This document shows, piece by piece, positions 51,086-61,433 of a stretch of DNA of 64,000 nucleotides. Numbering within the stretch: position 1 is the first letter of the stretch; the number at the start of each line of letters is the position of its first letter. The DNA comes from JANXZS01 sp963797255 (GTDB lineage: Bacteria; Acidobacteriota; Terriglobia; Terriglobales; Acidobacteriaceae), in NCBI GenBank assembly GCA_963797255.1, contig CAWCOV010000019.1:1-64000 (forward strand). The letters run 5' to 3'. A program made the translations under genes and the position numbers. Below the pieces are notes generated by a model. That model did no database searches, was not told the DNA's origin, and saw only the letters and a list, made by a program, of their open reading frames with translations.

Positions 51086-53032
51086 TCAGATCCTCTGAAA
51101 GGCGCGCTGGATGTCCTTCCAAGCATACCTTAAGGCGATGGGGCGGCCATGGGGACAACTGGTCGGGTGCTCGGTTTTGGCGAGTTCCGCGAGCAGCCAT
51201 TCCATGCGGGTTGGATCCAGCGGCGTGTTTACCTTAATGGCGGCGTGGCAGGCGATGGACGCGGCGATGCGGGTGCGCATGGTTTCGAGGTTTTCCCGTT
51301 GGGATTCGCGTTCACTCTGCTCCAGCACCTCAATCAGCATGCGCTCCAGTTGATTGCCCTCGAGCCCAATGGGGGCGGCCTTGATGGCGATGGTGCGAGG
51401 GCCGAAGGGTTCGGCGTCAAAGCCGTTGTGCTCCAATTCTCGGGCGATCGCGGCGAAGACAACCATCTGCTGCGGCAGGAGATCGACCAGCATGGGCATG
51501 AGCAGGCGCTGGCGCTGGACACGCTCGACCTGGCGCTCGCGCAGGATTTTCTCAAACAGGACGCGCTCGTGGGCGACGTGCTGATCGATGATCCACAAGC
51601 CTTCGTCGTTGATGGCGAGGATGAACGATTCGCGCATCTGACCGAGGGGCTTGAGGGAGGCGAGCGCATTGAGATTCGCGGGAGGAAGCTGGTCCTCGTC
51701 CACTGGCGTTTGCGAATCGCATTCGTGGGCGGCCTGGGGCATGGTGGAGGCGATGACCTCAAGTCCGGCAGCGGAAAAGGGCAGTTTGGCCGTAATGGGC
51801 GTCGGCTCGGGCGGGCTGAGTTGGAAGGGCGCGGCCTCGCTGGCCAGGGCTTCCGCAGTTGCGGAGACGGGCTCTCCGGGGAGCGGCGAGACATCCTGCA
51901 AAAGCGCGGAGGAGATGGCCGATGCGGCGTTGGGGCTGGCGGTAAGGGCCTGCAGAAATCCTGCGGCCGGACGGGCCTGAATGAGCGCGTTGCGAAGACT
52001 GTCGCGCACGAAATCGTGGATAAAGCTGGATTGGCGAAAACGGACTTCGGTCTTCGCTGGGTGAACGTTGACATCCACTTCTTCCGGCGGCATCTCGAGG
52101 AACATGAGGATGACGGGGAAGGATGTGGGCGGCATGATGTTGCGATAGGCCTCACTGACTGCGTGCAGAATGAGGCGATCGCGCACCAAGCGCTGATTGA
52201 CGAAGACGTAGATGGAATTGCGGTTGAGCTTTTGCAGTTCGGGCTTCGAGAGGAATCCGCTGAGCCGCAGAAAGCCGGGCGCGGGGCGCTGATAATCGGC
52301 GTCGCGTTTCCACGGCGGGGGCTCGGGGAGTCCGGCGTGCTCGAGCGAGCGTTCCGCAGCGAAGGGCAGAAGCTGATTGAGGAGTTCGCTGCCGAAGATC
52401 TGGTGCAGGCGTTCCGCAGATTTGCTGACGGGAGGCGCGATGAGCAGCGCATGCGATGCGGAATGCAGCTCAAAATGCTTGTCAGGATGTGCGAGTGCGT
52501 AATGTGTAACCAGCGCTGTTACGTGTGATAGCTCCGTCGATTCGGCCTTGAGAAATTTGCGCCGCGCGGGTGTATTGAAGAAGAGATCGCGCACGGCGAT
52601 GGTGGTGCCGGGAGGAATGGCAGCATCATCCACACGAGCGATTTTGCCGCCGACGATTTCAATGTGCGTTCCGGTTTTTTCTTCCTTCGTGCGGGTTTCG
52701 ATTTGGAGGCGCGAGATAGATGCGATAGACGGCAGGGCCTCTCCGCGAAAGCCGAGCGTGGCGATGGAGAGCAGGTCGTCGCTGGAACGGATTTTCGAAG
52801 TGGCGTGACGTTCGAAGGCGAGGAGAGCGTCGTCGCGCACCATGCCGCAGCCGTTGTCGGCGATCTTGATGAGCTTGCGGCCGCCCCCTTCTACCTCGAG
52901 GCGGATGTGGGTGGCTCCGGCGTCGAGCGCGTTCTCCAACATTTCCTTGACCACGGACGCGGGACGGTCGACGACCTCGCCAGCGGCTATCTGGTTGGCA
53001 ACCTGGTCGGAGAGTATGCGGATGCGGCCCAT
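51086..53032 (-). CDS. mutL: DNA mismatch repair protein MutL
   Basis: A 648-residue protein. The N-terminal GHKL ATPase has KEMLENALDAGAT, IADNGCGM, and GFRGEALPSIASISRLQIETR; the C-terminal dimerisation part has IIDQHVAHERVLFEKILRE, which fits the DQHA-x2-E-x4-E endonuclease motif with one substitution (V for A), so the protein probably nicks DNA itself, as MutL does in bacteria lacking MutH. The C-terminal CxxC-type element is not seen; a CPHGRPIA motif closes the domain. The middle region (about 350-430) is a poorly conserved linker. ATG at 53032 starts with GRIRILSDQVANQIAAGEVV, the standard beginning. An octamer-repeat element lies in its 5' leader (53086-53125). Confidence 0.96.
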   Translation of the reverse strand: MGRIRILSDQVANQIAAGEVVDRPASVVKEMLENALDAGATHIRLEVEGGGRKLIKIADNGCGMVRDDALLAFERHATSKIRSSDDLLSIATLGFRGEALPSIASISRLQIETRTKEEKTGTHIEIVGGKIARVDDAAIPPGTTIAVRDLFFNTPARRKFLKAESTELSHVTALVTHYALAHPDKHFELHSASHALLIAPPVSKSAERLHQIFGSELLNQLLPFAAERSLEHAGLPEPPPWKRDADYQRPAPGFLRLSGFLSKPELQKLNRNSIYVFVNQRLVRDRLILHAVSEAYRNIMPPTSFPVILMFLEMPPEEVDVNVHPAKTEVRFRQSSFIHDFVRDSLRNALIQARPAAGFLQALTASPNAASAISSALLQDVSPLPGEPVSATAEALASEAAPFQLSPPEPTPITAKLPFSAAGLEVIASTMPQAAHECDSQTPVDEDQLPPANLNALASLKPLGQMRESFILAINDEGLWIIDQHVAHERVLFEKILRERQVERVQRQRLLMPMLVDLLPQQMVVFAAIARELEHNGFDAEPFGPRTIAIKAAPIGLEGNQLERMLIEVLEQSERESQRENLETMRTRIAASIACHAAIKVNTPLDPTRMEWLLAELAKTEHPTSCPHGRPIALRYAWKDIQRAFQRI

Positions 53033-53085
53033 TTACAAACTCACGTTATCAGGAAGTTGTGCTCGCCGCACGGGGTGCTAAAAGC

Positions 53086-53125
53086 AGCGAGTCAGCGAGT
53101 CGGCAATTTAGCAAGTCAGCGAGAG
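53086..53125. repeat. 8-bp-period repeat in the 5' leader of mutL
   Basis: Five consecutive octamers: AGCGAGTC, AGCGAGTC, GGCAATTT, AGCAAGTC, AGCGAGAG. The exact 8-bp spacing and the shared AGC(A/G)AGTC core are like the element at 30465-30488. It lies 54 bp from the mutL start codon. The period, not matched by any coding function, could mark a protein-binding array. Confidence 0.6.
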
Positions 53126-53557
53126 GGCGGGGTGGTTGAGCGAAAGGACGATGGGCTGATCTGCCATTGCGCACCGGAGGGCTAAGTAACCTGCATTTCT
53201 GTTGACTCTTGAGTGATTGCCGAATGGTCCACAACTCGCTCGCGAACGATCACAGAAGGCCTGAATGACGCGCCACAGCATCATAGGCGGACCCACCTGA
53301 TGCATTCGGCTTCGTAAAAAACCATTGGAAGTGACTTGGGTTGCGACGTCCGCGAGGTTCTCAAGACCTAATTCAGCAAGGCTTTGTATCGCACAGCAAG
53401 GGAGGACCCAGCGTTCAACGATCCTAACACTCTCTATCTAAAACTCGGGGCTGAATAATCCTTCTCGATGGAGCCTTGACCACCAGGTGACTTAGAGCTA
53501 CTCTCGGGTTGCTCGTCCTTCAAGAACGCCTTCTCTTAGCCAAGAAAGGACAGTGCC
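53126..53557. other. intergenic region, about 430 bp, with a possible gene remnant
   Basis: Divergent spacer between mutL (minus) and the HAF-repeat gene (plus). A short frame, 53372-53458 (LYRTAREDPAFNDPNTLYLKLG, ending in TAA), reads like the end of a real protein but is bounded upstream by an in-frame stop at 53369 (before which CDVREVLKT continues the same frame). It may be a gene relic. Otherwise no feature was found. Confidence 0.3.
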
Positions 53558-54589
53558 ATGCGAAGTGCGCTTCCCCTTGCATCATTCCTGTTCGTTGCCT
53601 CAATCCTAAACGCCCAGAAAATCACAACATTTGATGTTCCCGGTGGGATTAACACACAACCCTTTGCCATTTCGCCATCGGGCGACATTGTGGGGCGCTT
53701 CGTAGTCCAAAGCGCGACGAACGTTCCACACGCCTTTCTGCGAAAAGCCGATGGCACGATAACCATGCTCGATGCTGCTCCTGGTGCTTCGACTTTCCCC
53801 GGTGCAATGAGTCCATCGGGAGAGATTGCGGGATACTTCTCATTGCCTCCGACGTACTATGCGACTCAGGGCTTCGTGCGAGATCCGCATGGCACGACCA
53901 CCGCGTTCAGTTTCCCCGGAACGGATACACAAACCCTCCCACTTGACATAAATCCGAGAGGAGAAGTTGTGGGCATTTGGATCGGTTATGGTGGCCGGTA
54001 CCTTAGCCAGGAGCACGGCTTCCTGCGGGAGCCTGATGGCACGATCACCACAATAGATGCTGGCAGCCCAAGTTTTCCTGATACGTGGATCCGCTCGATC
54101 AACGCAGCAGGTCAGAGCACGGGCTTCTACGATAACTACAATGTGGCGGGGCAGGAGGCACACGGCTTCCTCCGGGAAGCCGATGGGAGCATCACGTCGT
54201 TTGATGTTCTTAACGCGACGGACACGCTGCCTGTCGCAATCAATTCGAAAGGACAGATAGCCGGCGACTACCTCATCAGAAACCAGGCGGTGCAGCGCGG
54301 ATTCCTGCGGGACAAAGATGGGACGATCACTACATTCGACGTCCCAGGTGCGACGCCCAACGGCAATATAATCGTGGCGATTGATTCAAAAGGGGAGATT
54401 GCAGGCATCTATCAGGATAATGACTTGAATTACCACGGCTTCATGCGAAAGGCTGACGGGACCATAACAACGTTTGACGCTCCGAAAGCGACGCAGACGA
54501 TCCCTGCAGCAATGAATTCTCGAGGCGAGATAACAGGGGCGTTCATAGACACAAACGGTCATGAACATGGCTTCGTGTTGACTCAGTGA
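53558..54589 (+). CDS. secreted HAF-repeat protein
   Basis: A 343-residue exported protein with a short signal peptide (ending LNAQ) and about seven HAF-type repeats, each ending in a pattern like HAFLRKADGTITMLDAAPGASTFPGAMSPSGEIAGYF, HGFLREPDGTITTIDAGSPSF and HGFMRKADGTITTFDAPKATQTIPAAMNSRGEITGAF. Such proteins form beta-propeller-like extracellular repeats of unknown purpose and are abundant in Acidobacteria. AAGGA precedes the ATG. The 3' end is overlapped on the opposite strand by a small ORF. Confidence 0.85.
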   Translation: MRSALPLASFLFVASILNAQKITTFDVPGGINTQPFAISPSGDIVGRFVVQSATNVPHAFLRKADGTITMLDAAPGASTFPGAMSPSGEIAGYFSLPPTYYATQGFVRDPHGTTTAFSFPGTDTQTLPLDINPRGEVVGIWIGYGGRYLSQEHGFLREPDGTITTIDAGSPSFPDTWIRSINAAGQSTGFYDNYNVAGQEAHGFLREADGSITSFDVLNATDTLPVAINSKGQIAGDYLIRNQAVQRGFLRDKDGTITTFDVPGATPNGNIIVAIDSKGEIAGIYQDNDLNYHGFMRKADGTITTFDAPKATQTIPAAMNSRGEITGAFIDTNGHEHGFVLTQ

Positions 54590-54722
54590 GAGCTGGTTCT
54601 TTTTTGACCTTCCGCTCTCGTTCCGAGAAGCTTTTCTCGTCTAAGCCCATCTCTGCAACAACGCGACGATAGTCCCGCAAGAAGCGCAGCTTCCGGGAAT
54701 GGGTGAACCTCGGAACGAACAT
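54543..54722 (-). CDS. possible small basic ORF, low confidence
   Basis: A 59-codon frame (ATG 54722, TGA 54543) with a striking basic sequence around SRKLRFLRDYRRVVAEM and SFSERERKVKKEPALTE. Its frame stays open upstream to a TAA (sequence FDLYFVGVGLCM before the ATG), and it overlaps the HAF gene's last 47 bp antisense. No ribosome-binding site. It could be a remnant of a longer gene or a chance frame. Confidence 0.25.
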   Translation of the reverse strand: MFVPRFTHSRKLRFLRDYRRVVAEMGLDEKSFSERERKVKKEPALTESTRSHVHDRLCL

Positions 54723-54924
54723 GCATAGGCCAACGCCAACGAAGTAGAGATCAAATCCTTACTTTTCACGGTACGTCCATCTTTTAAGCAGGCACCTGAT
54801 CTCGGTCAAACCGGAAATTATTGGAGTGTCACCGGCTACTCGTAAATTAGTCATCGGTAAACACTCGCGCACGCCTCCGGAGTGGATGTGTGGCACCCGC
54901 TTTCAATTGGCGAAAATGAAGCGA

Positions 54925-54968
54925 CAGAAAAGTGGCGGCTACCGGCTTGTTCTGCCGGAGCCGCCACT
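54925..54968 (-). terminator. rho-independent terminator downstream of pyk
   Basis: AGTGGCGG and CCGGC pair with GCCGG and CCGCCACT (with a short loop), and on the minus strand the stem is followed by TTTTCTG. It lies 20 bp after the pyk stop on the minus strand. The stretch 54590-54924 (335 bp) holds nothing else that I can support except the small ORF listed separately. Confidence 0.75.
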
Positions 54969-54987
54969 AGTCTGATCCGCTAAAGAA

Positions 54988-56610
<1,623 letters not shown>

Positions 56611-56705
56611 CAACTTCCCCCGAAACACTACTTTTCTGTTGGCTGTTATCCACTCAATTCTACTAGAAGGTTGGAGTGGAGATGATAAAGGCCCGTAAAC
56701 AGTGC

Positions 56706-57605
56706 CTAGATGGCGCGGGCGTTGCCCAATGGCGGGGCAACTTCTCCGCTTGCTGAGGGCCGATTGCGCGTCTTGCGCTCTTTCTCATGCGCGATGCTGG
56801 CGTTGTACTCGCCGCCGAAGAGGACGGCGACCGAGGTGATGTAGAGCCAGACCAGGGTCGCGATGCCGGCGCCGAGCGATCCGTAAACAAGAGAATAGTC
56901 GGCAAACCGTGTGACATACCAGCCGAAAAGCAGCGTAACGAGGAACCAGAGCACGGTGGCCACGGACGCTCCCGGCACAACCCACTTCCAGCTGTTGGGG
57001 TGAGGAGTGCCGAAATGGTAGATGACGGACAGAACGCCGACACAGGTGACAAGCGCAATGGTCCAGCGGACGGCGACCCAGAAGATGAGTACGTAGCTGC
57101 GGAATTCGTGGTTGGCGTACTCGATCATCAGGAGCTCAATCTGGTGGCCGAAGATGACGAAGAGGGTGGCGGCTCCCATGGGCACGAAGCAACTGGGAAT
57201 GAGGAAGATGGCCAGGATGCGCTGGTGCCAGAAGTGCCATGCCTTGCGATCCAGCTCATAAGCGCGCAGAAAGCCTTCCATGAGTGAGAGCATGACGCCC
57301 ATGGCGGCAATGGTGCTGATGATGACCGCGGAGAAGAGCACCTGCACTGACCGCTGATGCTGGTATTGCAGATATGCCTGGGCAAGGTTCATGGTGTCGG
57401 CGGGAAGGACTTCGTCCAGTGCTGCGCGAACCTCGCCGCGAAGAGAGTTACTGTCCGGAGTGAGGGCGATGAGGGCGGTGAGGACGAGAAGGGCGGGAAA
57501 AACGCACAGGATTGCCGAATATGCCGCCGCCTTGGCCGTCCCCAGAACGTCATGGTCGAGCGAGTTGACCAAGGCTTTCCGGAGATGGACGAAGAGTCGC
57601 AGCAT
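56706..57605 (-). CDS. YihY/BrkB family membrane protein
   Basis: A 299-residue integral membrane protein with about six hydrophobic helices and the family pattern: LGTAKAAAYSAILCVFPALLVLTALIAL near the N-terminus, RVQ-type SLMEGFLRAYELDRKAWHFWHQR, and late RFADYSLVYGSLGAGIATLVWLYITSVAVLFGGEYNASI. YihY/BrkB proteins were once called ribonuclease BN or serum-resistance proteins; their role is unclear but they are broadly conserved in the envelope. It lies upstream of pyk on the same strand, with 95 bp between the genes. Confidence 0.9.
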   Translation of the reverse strand: MLRLFVHLRKALVNSLDHDVLGTAKAAAYSAILCVFPALLVLTALIALTPDSNSLRGEVRAALDEVLPADTMNLAQAYLQYQHQRSVQVLFSAVIISTIAAMGVMLSLMEGFLRAYELDRKAWHFWHQRILAIFLIPSCFVPMGAATLFVIFGHQIELLMIEYANHEFRSYVLIFWVAVRWTIALVTCVGVLSVIYHFGTPHPNSWKWVVPGASVATVLWFLVTLLFGWYVTRFADYSLVYGSLGAGIATLVWLYITSVAVLFGGEYNASIAHEKERKTRNRPSASGEVAPPLGNARAI

Positions 57606-57708
57606 ACCAGTGAAGAGTAACTGAATGGCGCGAACTTCATCCAGCGTTACACTTGCGGGTTGATCGCCGGGGCAACCGGGAATAGCATCATATGTCCTGT
57701 AAAAACCT

Positions 57709-60081
57709 ATGAATCATTCACTCGAATACTCTCGTCTGTTCCTGATCACCTGCGCACTGTTTGCCGCAGGCGTCGCTTTTCAGGGTGCTTCCGCCAAGGC
57801 AGAAAAAGCCCCCGCCAAGAAGGCTGCCGTCGTTTCCACCGCAGTGCCGAACGCGCAACTGGCCGATCCCAAGCTGAACCAGCGGGTGGAAGAACTGCTG
57901 AAGAAGATGACGCTGGAGGAGAAGGTAGGCCAGCTGGTGCAGTTTTCGGCGGGCGCTCCTACCGGCCCGGGCACTGGCCGCACCAACTACGAAGAAGGTG
58001 TCGCCAAGGGGCAGATTGGCTCGCTGTTCAACGCGGTAGGCGCGGAAAAAACAAATGCCTACCAGCACATCGCCGTGGAAAAGACGCGGCTGCACATTCC
58101 GCTGATCTTTGGCTATGACGTGATTCATGGCCAGCACACGACGTTCCCGGTGCCGATTGCGCTGGCTTCGAGTTTTAATCCTTCAGCAGCAGAAACGGTG
58201 GCGCGGACGAGCGCAGTGGAAGCGCGGGCCGATGGCATACAGTGGGTCTTTTCGCCGATGGTGGATATTGCCCGCGATGCCCGCTGGGGCCGTATAACGG
58301 AGAGCGCCGGTGAAGATCCTTACCTGGGCGCGGCGATTGCGCGGGCGTGGGTCAAGGGGTATCAGCAGGGAGATCTTACGAATCCCACGTCCGTCGCTGC
58401 CTGCGTGAAGCATTTTGCGGCGTATGGCGGCGCCACAGGGGGACGCGATTACAACGCTGTGGACATGTCAGAGATGACGCTGCGGCAAGTTTACCTGGAG
58501 CCCTATCGGGCGGCGGTAGAGGCGGGTGCGGCCACGCTGATGAGTTCGTTCAACACAATCAATGGCGTTCCTGCGTCGGCGAATCCGTGGACGCTGACAA
58601 CGATTCTTCGCGGCGAGTGGAAGTTCGACGGCTTTGTGGTGAGCGACTGGGGCTCAGTGGCGGAACTGCTGAACCATTCCATTGCCGCGAATGGGGCTAC
58701 GGCAGCGCTGAAGGCCCTTACAGCGGGCGTGGACATGGATATGGAGGGAAACCTGTACTCGACGCACCTGGTATCTCTGGTGCGGTCTGGTGAGCTGAAA
58801 GAGGCGGTTGTGGACGAGGCGGTCCGCCGCGTTCTGCGGGTGAAGTTCGCGCTGGGTCTGTTTGAACATCCCTACACCGACGTGACGCCCGCTTATACGG
58901 CGACGCCGGAAAAGCGCGAGATTACGCGAAAGATTGCGGAGCAGACGCTTGTACTGCTGAAGAACGATGCTATGCAGGGCACGGGCCGGACGCTGCCGCT
59001 GAAGAAGTCGATTCGCACACTGGCGCTGATTGGGCCGCAGGCGGATGACAAGGCGGAGATGCTGGGGTCGTGGTCCTCTGCCGGAGACGCCAAGGACGCG
59101 GTGACGTTGAAGCAGTCACTGGAGACGCGCTTCGCTTCCGGCGGTACGAAGTTGATCTATGCCAAGGGCACGGATCTGAAGGGCGACAGCACTGCGGGAT
59201 TTGACGAAGCGGTGTCCGCGGCGAAGCAGGCCGACGTTGTGGTGATTGCGCTGGGTGAACCGGCAAACGACACCGGAGAAGCTGCCTCACGCATGACTCT
59301 CGGGCTGACGGGAAATCAGCAACAACTGCTGGAAGCGGTATTTGCAGCGGGCAAGCCGGTGGTGCTGGTGTTGTTCAATGGAAGGCCGCTGGCGCTTCCG
59401 TGGGCGGCGAAGAATGTTCCGGCAATTCTTGAGGCGTGGTATCCGGGAATCGAGGCTGGCAATGCGGTCGCGAATGTGCTGATGGGCGACGTGAATCCCA
59501 GCGGAAAACTTCCGGCGAGCTTCCCCTACAGCGTGGGACAGATGCCGCTTTCGTATTCGCAATTTCCGACGGGGCGTCCGATTACGGATCCAGATGGTCC
59601 CACGCCGGATGCAGCGAGCGACATCAAGTACGGATCGCGATACATCGACGGACCGAACACTCCGATTTATCCATTTGGCTGGGGACTGTCGTACACGCAG
59701 TTCTCTTATTCGCCGCTTACTTTGAATGCCAAGGAGATTGCCCTCTCGGCACTGCATGCGGATCGCACACAGAAGGCTGGCGTGATCAAGGTTGGAGTGG
59801 ATGTGAAGAATACCGGGACGGTGGAAGGAACGGAAGTGGTTCAGCTCTACATTCGCAACAAATACGCGAGTGTGGAGCAGCCGATGCGGGAGCTGAAGGG
59901 CTTCCAGCGCGTGACGCTTGCGCCGGGAGAACAGAAGCATGTTGATTTCACTCTTGGCTTTGACGAGCTTGCGTTCTACAACGCGAACCTGGAGCGCACG
60001 GTGGAAGCGACGAAGTACCACATCACCGTGGGCGGTAGTTCAAAGGCGACCGAGTCGGCCGAGGTGCAGATCACAAAGTAG
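57709..60081 (+). CDS. bglX: secreted glycoside hydrolase family 3 beta-glucosidase
   Basis: A 790-residue exported protein with signal peptide (about residues 1-28) and a Lys/Ala linker. The GH3 catalytic TIM barrel covers about residues 60-390, with the nucleophile Asp in FVVSDWGSV and the motifs WVFSPMVDIARDARWGRITESAGEDPYLGAAIA and MSSFNTINGVPASANPW. The second sandwich domain and a C-terminal fibronectin-III-like domain (ending VEATKYHITVGGSSKATES) follow. It should hydrolyse beta-glucosides or oligosaccharides in the periplasm. It is divergent from the YihY gene. The start ATG lies 24 bp after a TATG-rich region. Confidence 0.92.
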   Translation: MNHSLEYSRLFLITCALFAAGVAFQGASAKAEKAPAKKAAVVSTAVPNAQLADPKLNQRVEELLKKMTLEEKVGQLVQFSAGAPTGPGTGRTNYEEGVAKGQIGSLFNAVGAEKTNAYQHIAVEKTRLHIPLIFGYDVIHGQHTTFPVPIALASSFNPSAAETVARTSAVEARADGIQWVFSPMVDIARDARWGRITESAGEDPYLGAAIARAWVKGYQQGDLTNPTSVAACVKHFAAYGGATGGRDYNAVDMSEMTLRQVYLEPYRAAVEAGAATLMSSFNTINGVPASANPWTLTTILRGEWKFDGFVVSDWGSVAELLNHSIAANGATAALKALTAGVDMDMEGNLYSTHLVSLVRSGELKEAVVDEAVRRVLRVKFALGLFEHPYTDVTPAYTATPEKREITRKIAEQTLVLLKNDAMQGTGRTLPLKKSIRTLALIGPQADDKAEMLGSWSSAGDAKDAVTLKQSLETRFASGGTKLIYAKGTDLKGDSTAGFDEAVSAAKQADVVVIALGEPANDTGEAASRMTLGLTGNQQQLLEAVFAAGKPVVLVLFNGRPLALPWAAKNVPAILEAWYPGIEAGNAVANVLMGDVNPSGKLPASFPYSVGQMPLSYSQFPTGRPITDPDGPTPDAASDIKYGSRYIDGPNTPIYPFGWGLSYTQFSYSPLTLNAKEIALSALHADRTQKAGVIKVGVDVKNTGTVEGTEVVQLYIRNKYASVEQPMRELKGFQRVTLAPGEQKHVDFTLGFDELAFYNANLERTVEATKYHITVGGSSKATESAEVQITK

Positions 60082-60166
60082 AGCAGAAGAAATAAGAACC
60101 GGTAGTTGCCTCAGTTTGAATTTATCGTCTCACTTTCAAAATACGTTGAGGAGGCTCGATGAACGC

Positions 60167-60625
60167 ATGAGGGCCATTAAACGAGTAATGCTTTGGTCGT
60201 TCGCTGGGATCGTAGTACTGATTTTCGGGTATATGTGTTTTGTTTTTGGCCCACCTTTCATTCAGCCGCTTTATCTGCCCAAACTTCGGTATGAGATCCC
60301 AGACGGATATCGAGGATGGGTACAGTTTGAAGTGAGCAATCCAGCCTGTCCTCCGCTGGGACGTGATCGTCGGTTTCTCGTCTATGTGGTCGATGCGAAG
60401 GGGCGAGGATGCACCAGCAGCCCTATAGCTGAAGGGTGGAGAACGGTACGATACCAATATGTTCTGACTAACGGAGAGAGGCACAATCTTCCAGACACCG
60501 GCTGGGGTAAGGGTGGGATGATCTGGGATGAGATGTACCGGTATGAAGGATCAAAGCAGACTGACGTATTCTTCGTGGGGACGGAACAGGAATTCAAAGT
60601 CGCTGAGAACCTGCCTATTAGGTGA
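60167..60625 (+). CDS. hypothetical membrane-anchored protein (DUF6843-like)
   Basis: A 152-residue protein with one N-terminal transmembrane segment (VMLWSFAGIVVLIFGYMCFVFG) and an external domain: YEIPDGYRGWVQFEVSNPACPPLGRDRRFLVYVVDAKGRGCTSSPIAEGW, with repeated aromatic/Gly pattern and two cysteines. The opening resembles DUF6843-type small proteins, tentatively. GAGGAGG lies ahead of the ATG at 60167 (another ATG at 60160 opens only a short frame). It follows the GH3 gene by 85 bp, with a bidirectional terminator after it. Confidence 0.6.
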   Translation: MRAIKRVMLWSFAGIVVLIFGYMCFVFGPPFIQPLYLPKLRYEIPDGYRGWVQFEVSNPACPPLGRDRRFLVYVVDAKGRGCTSSPIAEGWRTVRYQYVLTNGERHNLPDTGWGKGGMIWDEMYRYEGSKQTDVFFVGTEQEFKVAENLPIR

Positions 60626-60650
60626 CTAGCCGCAAACTCAGACACTACTG

Positions 60651-60682
60651 AAAAGCCCTCACCTTGCGGTGAGGGCTTTTTG
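60651..60682. terminator. bidirectional rho-independent terminator
   Basis: AAAAGCCCTCACC pairs with GGTGAGGGCTTTTT around a 4-base loop, with T-run on the plus strand and A-run on the other. Lies between convergent genes ending at 60625 and 60702. Confidence 0.9.
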
Positions 60683-60701
60683 TTTTGCAGACTACGAGAA
60701 T

Positions 60702-61232
60702 TTAGCAGTCCTTTTTGGTGGTGGAGCAGGGTACGGCGGCGCGATTGAGCGGAGCCGGCTTCCACTTGGTGAGGAACTCGCTCACGGAAGAAACGTCCAT
60801 GCGGCGCAAGGCTTCAAACTCGCCATTGCGTTGGCTGTACACGAGCTTTCCATTCGGATCAAGAACGGCCAGAGCGGGCACGCCCTTTTCGAGCGGGATG
60901 TTGTACTGCTTCGCGATGTCGAGGTTCTGGTCATAGCGACCGATGTTGACTTCGACCAAAACAAAGTTGTTCTGAAGGAGCGACGCGTTTCCCGGATCGT
61001 GCAAGTAGATATGCAACACCTGACAGTCTCCGCACCAGTTTCCTCCAAAGTCGAGAAGGACGCGCTTGTGTTCGCGGGTGGCGGTGGCGAGAGCCTGGCG
61101 GATTTCAGCCTTGGCGTCGGCGGTGTCGGAATATATCTGGGTGGTAGAGGCCACTGCAGCGCATGAACCGGCGATAAGAAGGCCGGCGATTGCTGAGAGG
61201 ATCCTCTTACGGGTTTGGGGGATTACTGACAT
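60702..61232 (-). CDS. exported thioredoxin-fold protein with CGDC motif
   Basis: A 176-residue protein. A signal (ILSAIAGLLIAGSCAAVAST) opens it and a thioredoxin-like domain follows with GNWCGDCQVLHIYL as the redox motif, a cis-Pro-type KGVPALAVLDPNG segment and FVLVEVNIG strand. The CGDC pair implies thiol-disulfide activity in the periplasm. The ATG at 61232 is chosen because GAGGAG lies eight bases upstream. No cytochrome or Dsb partner is adjacent. Confidence 0.84.
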   Translation of the reverse strand: MSVIPQTRKRILSAIAGLLIAGSCAAVASTTQIYSDTADAKAEIRQALATATREHKRVLLDFGGNWCGDCQVLHIYLHDPGNASLLQNNFVLVEVNIGRYDQNLDIAKQYNIPLEKGVPALAVLDPNGKLVYSQRNGEFEALRRMDVSSVSEFLTKWKPAPLNRAAVPCSTTKKDC

Positions 61233-61433
61233 CCAAATGCTCCTCGAAAACATGTTGCTCATATAGTGTGACACGTATGAAGTGCCAGTGATGAGTTGGA
61301 CGCCTTACTGGACGCGCCAAATGCTCACACAATTAGATGTTTCAGCCGCCCCTCCGGTTACAACATTCCCTGGGGATGGCGATCGTCGGGGTAGGAAGCG
61401 GCAAGGCTCCTGATTTGTGGGAGATGCTGGGCT

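Noticed and set aside
51149..52528. Long plus-strand open frame (459 codons) opposite mutL
   Set aside because: Antisense to an unmistakable mutL; GC-rich codon bias leaves the opposite strand open. The product is low-complexity Gly/Arg/Asp sequence with no domain.
53372..53458. Short frame reading LYRTAREDPAFNDPNTLYLKLG before mutL's divergent neighbour
   Set aside because: Only 28 codons between stops; listed as a possible relic in the intergenic entry but not as a gene.
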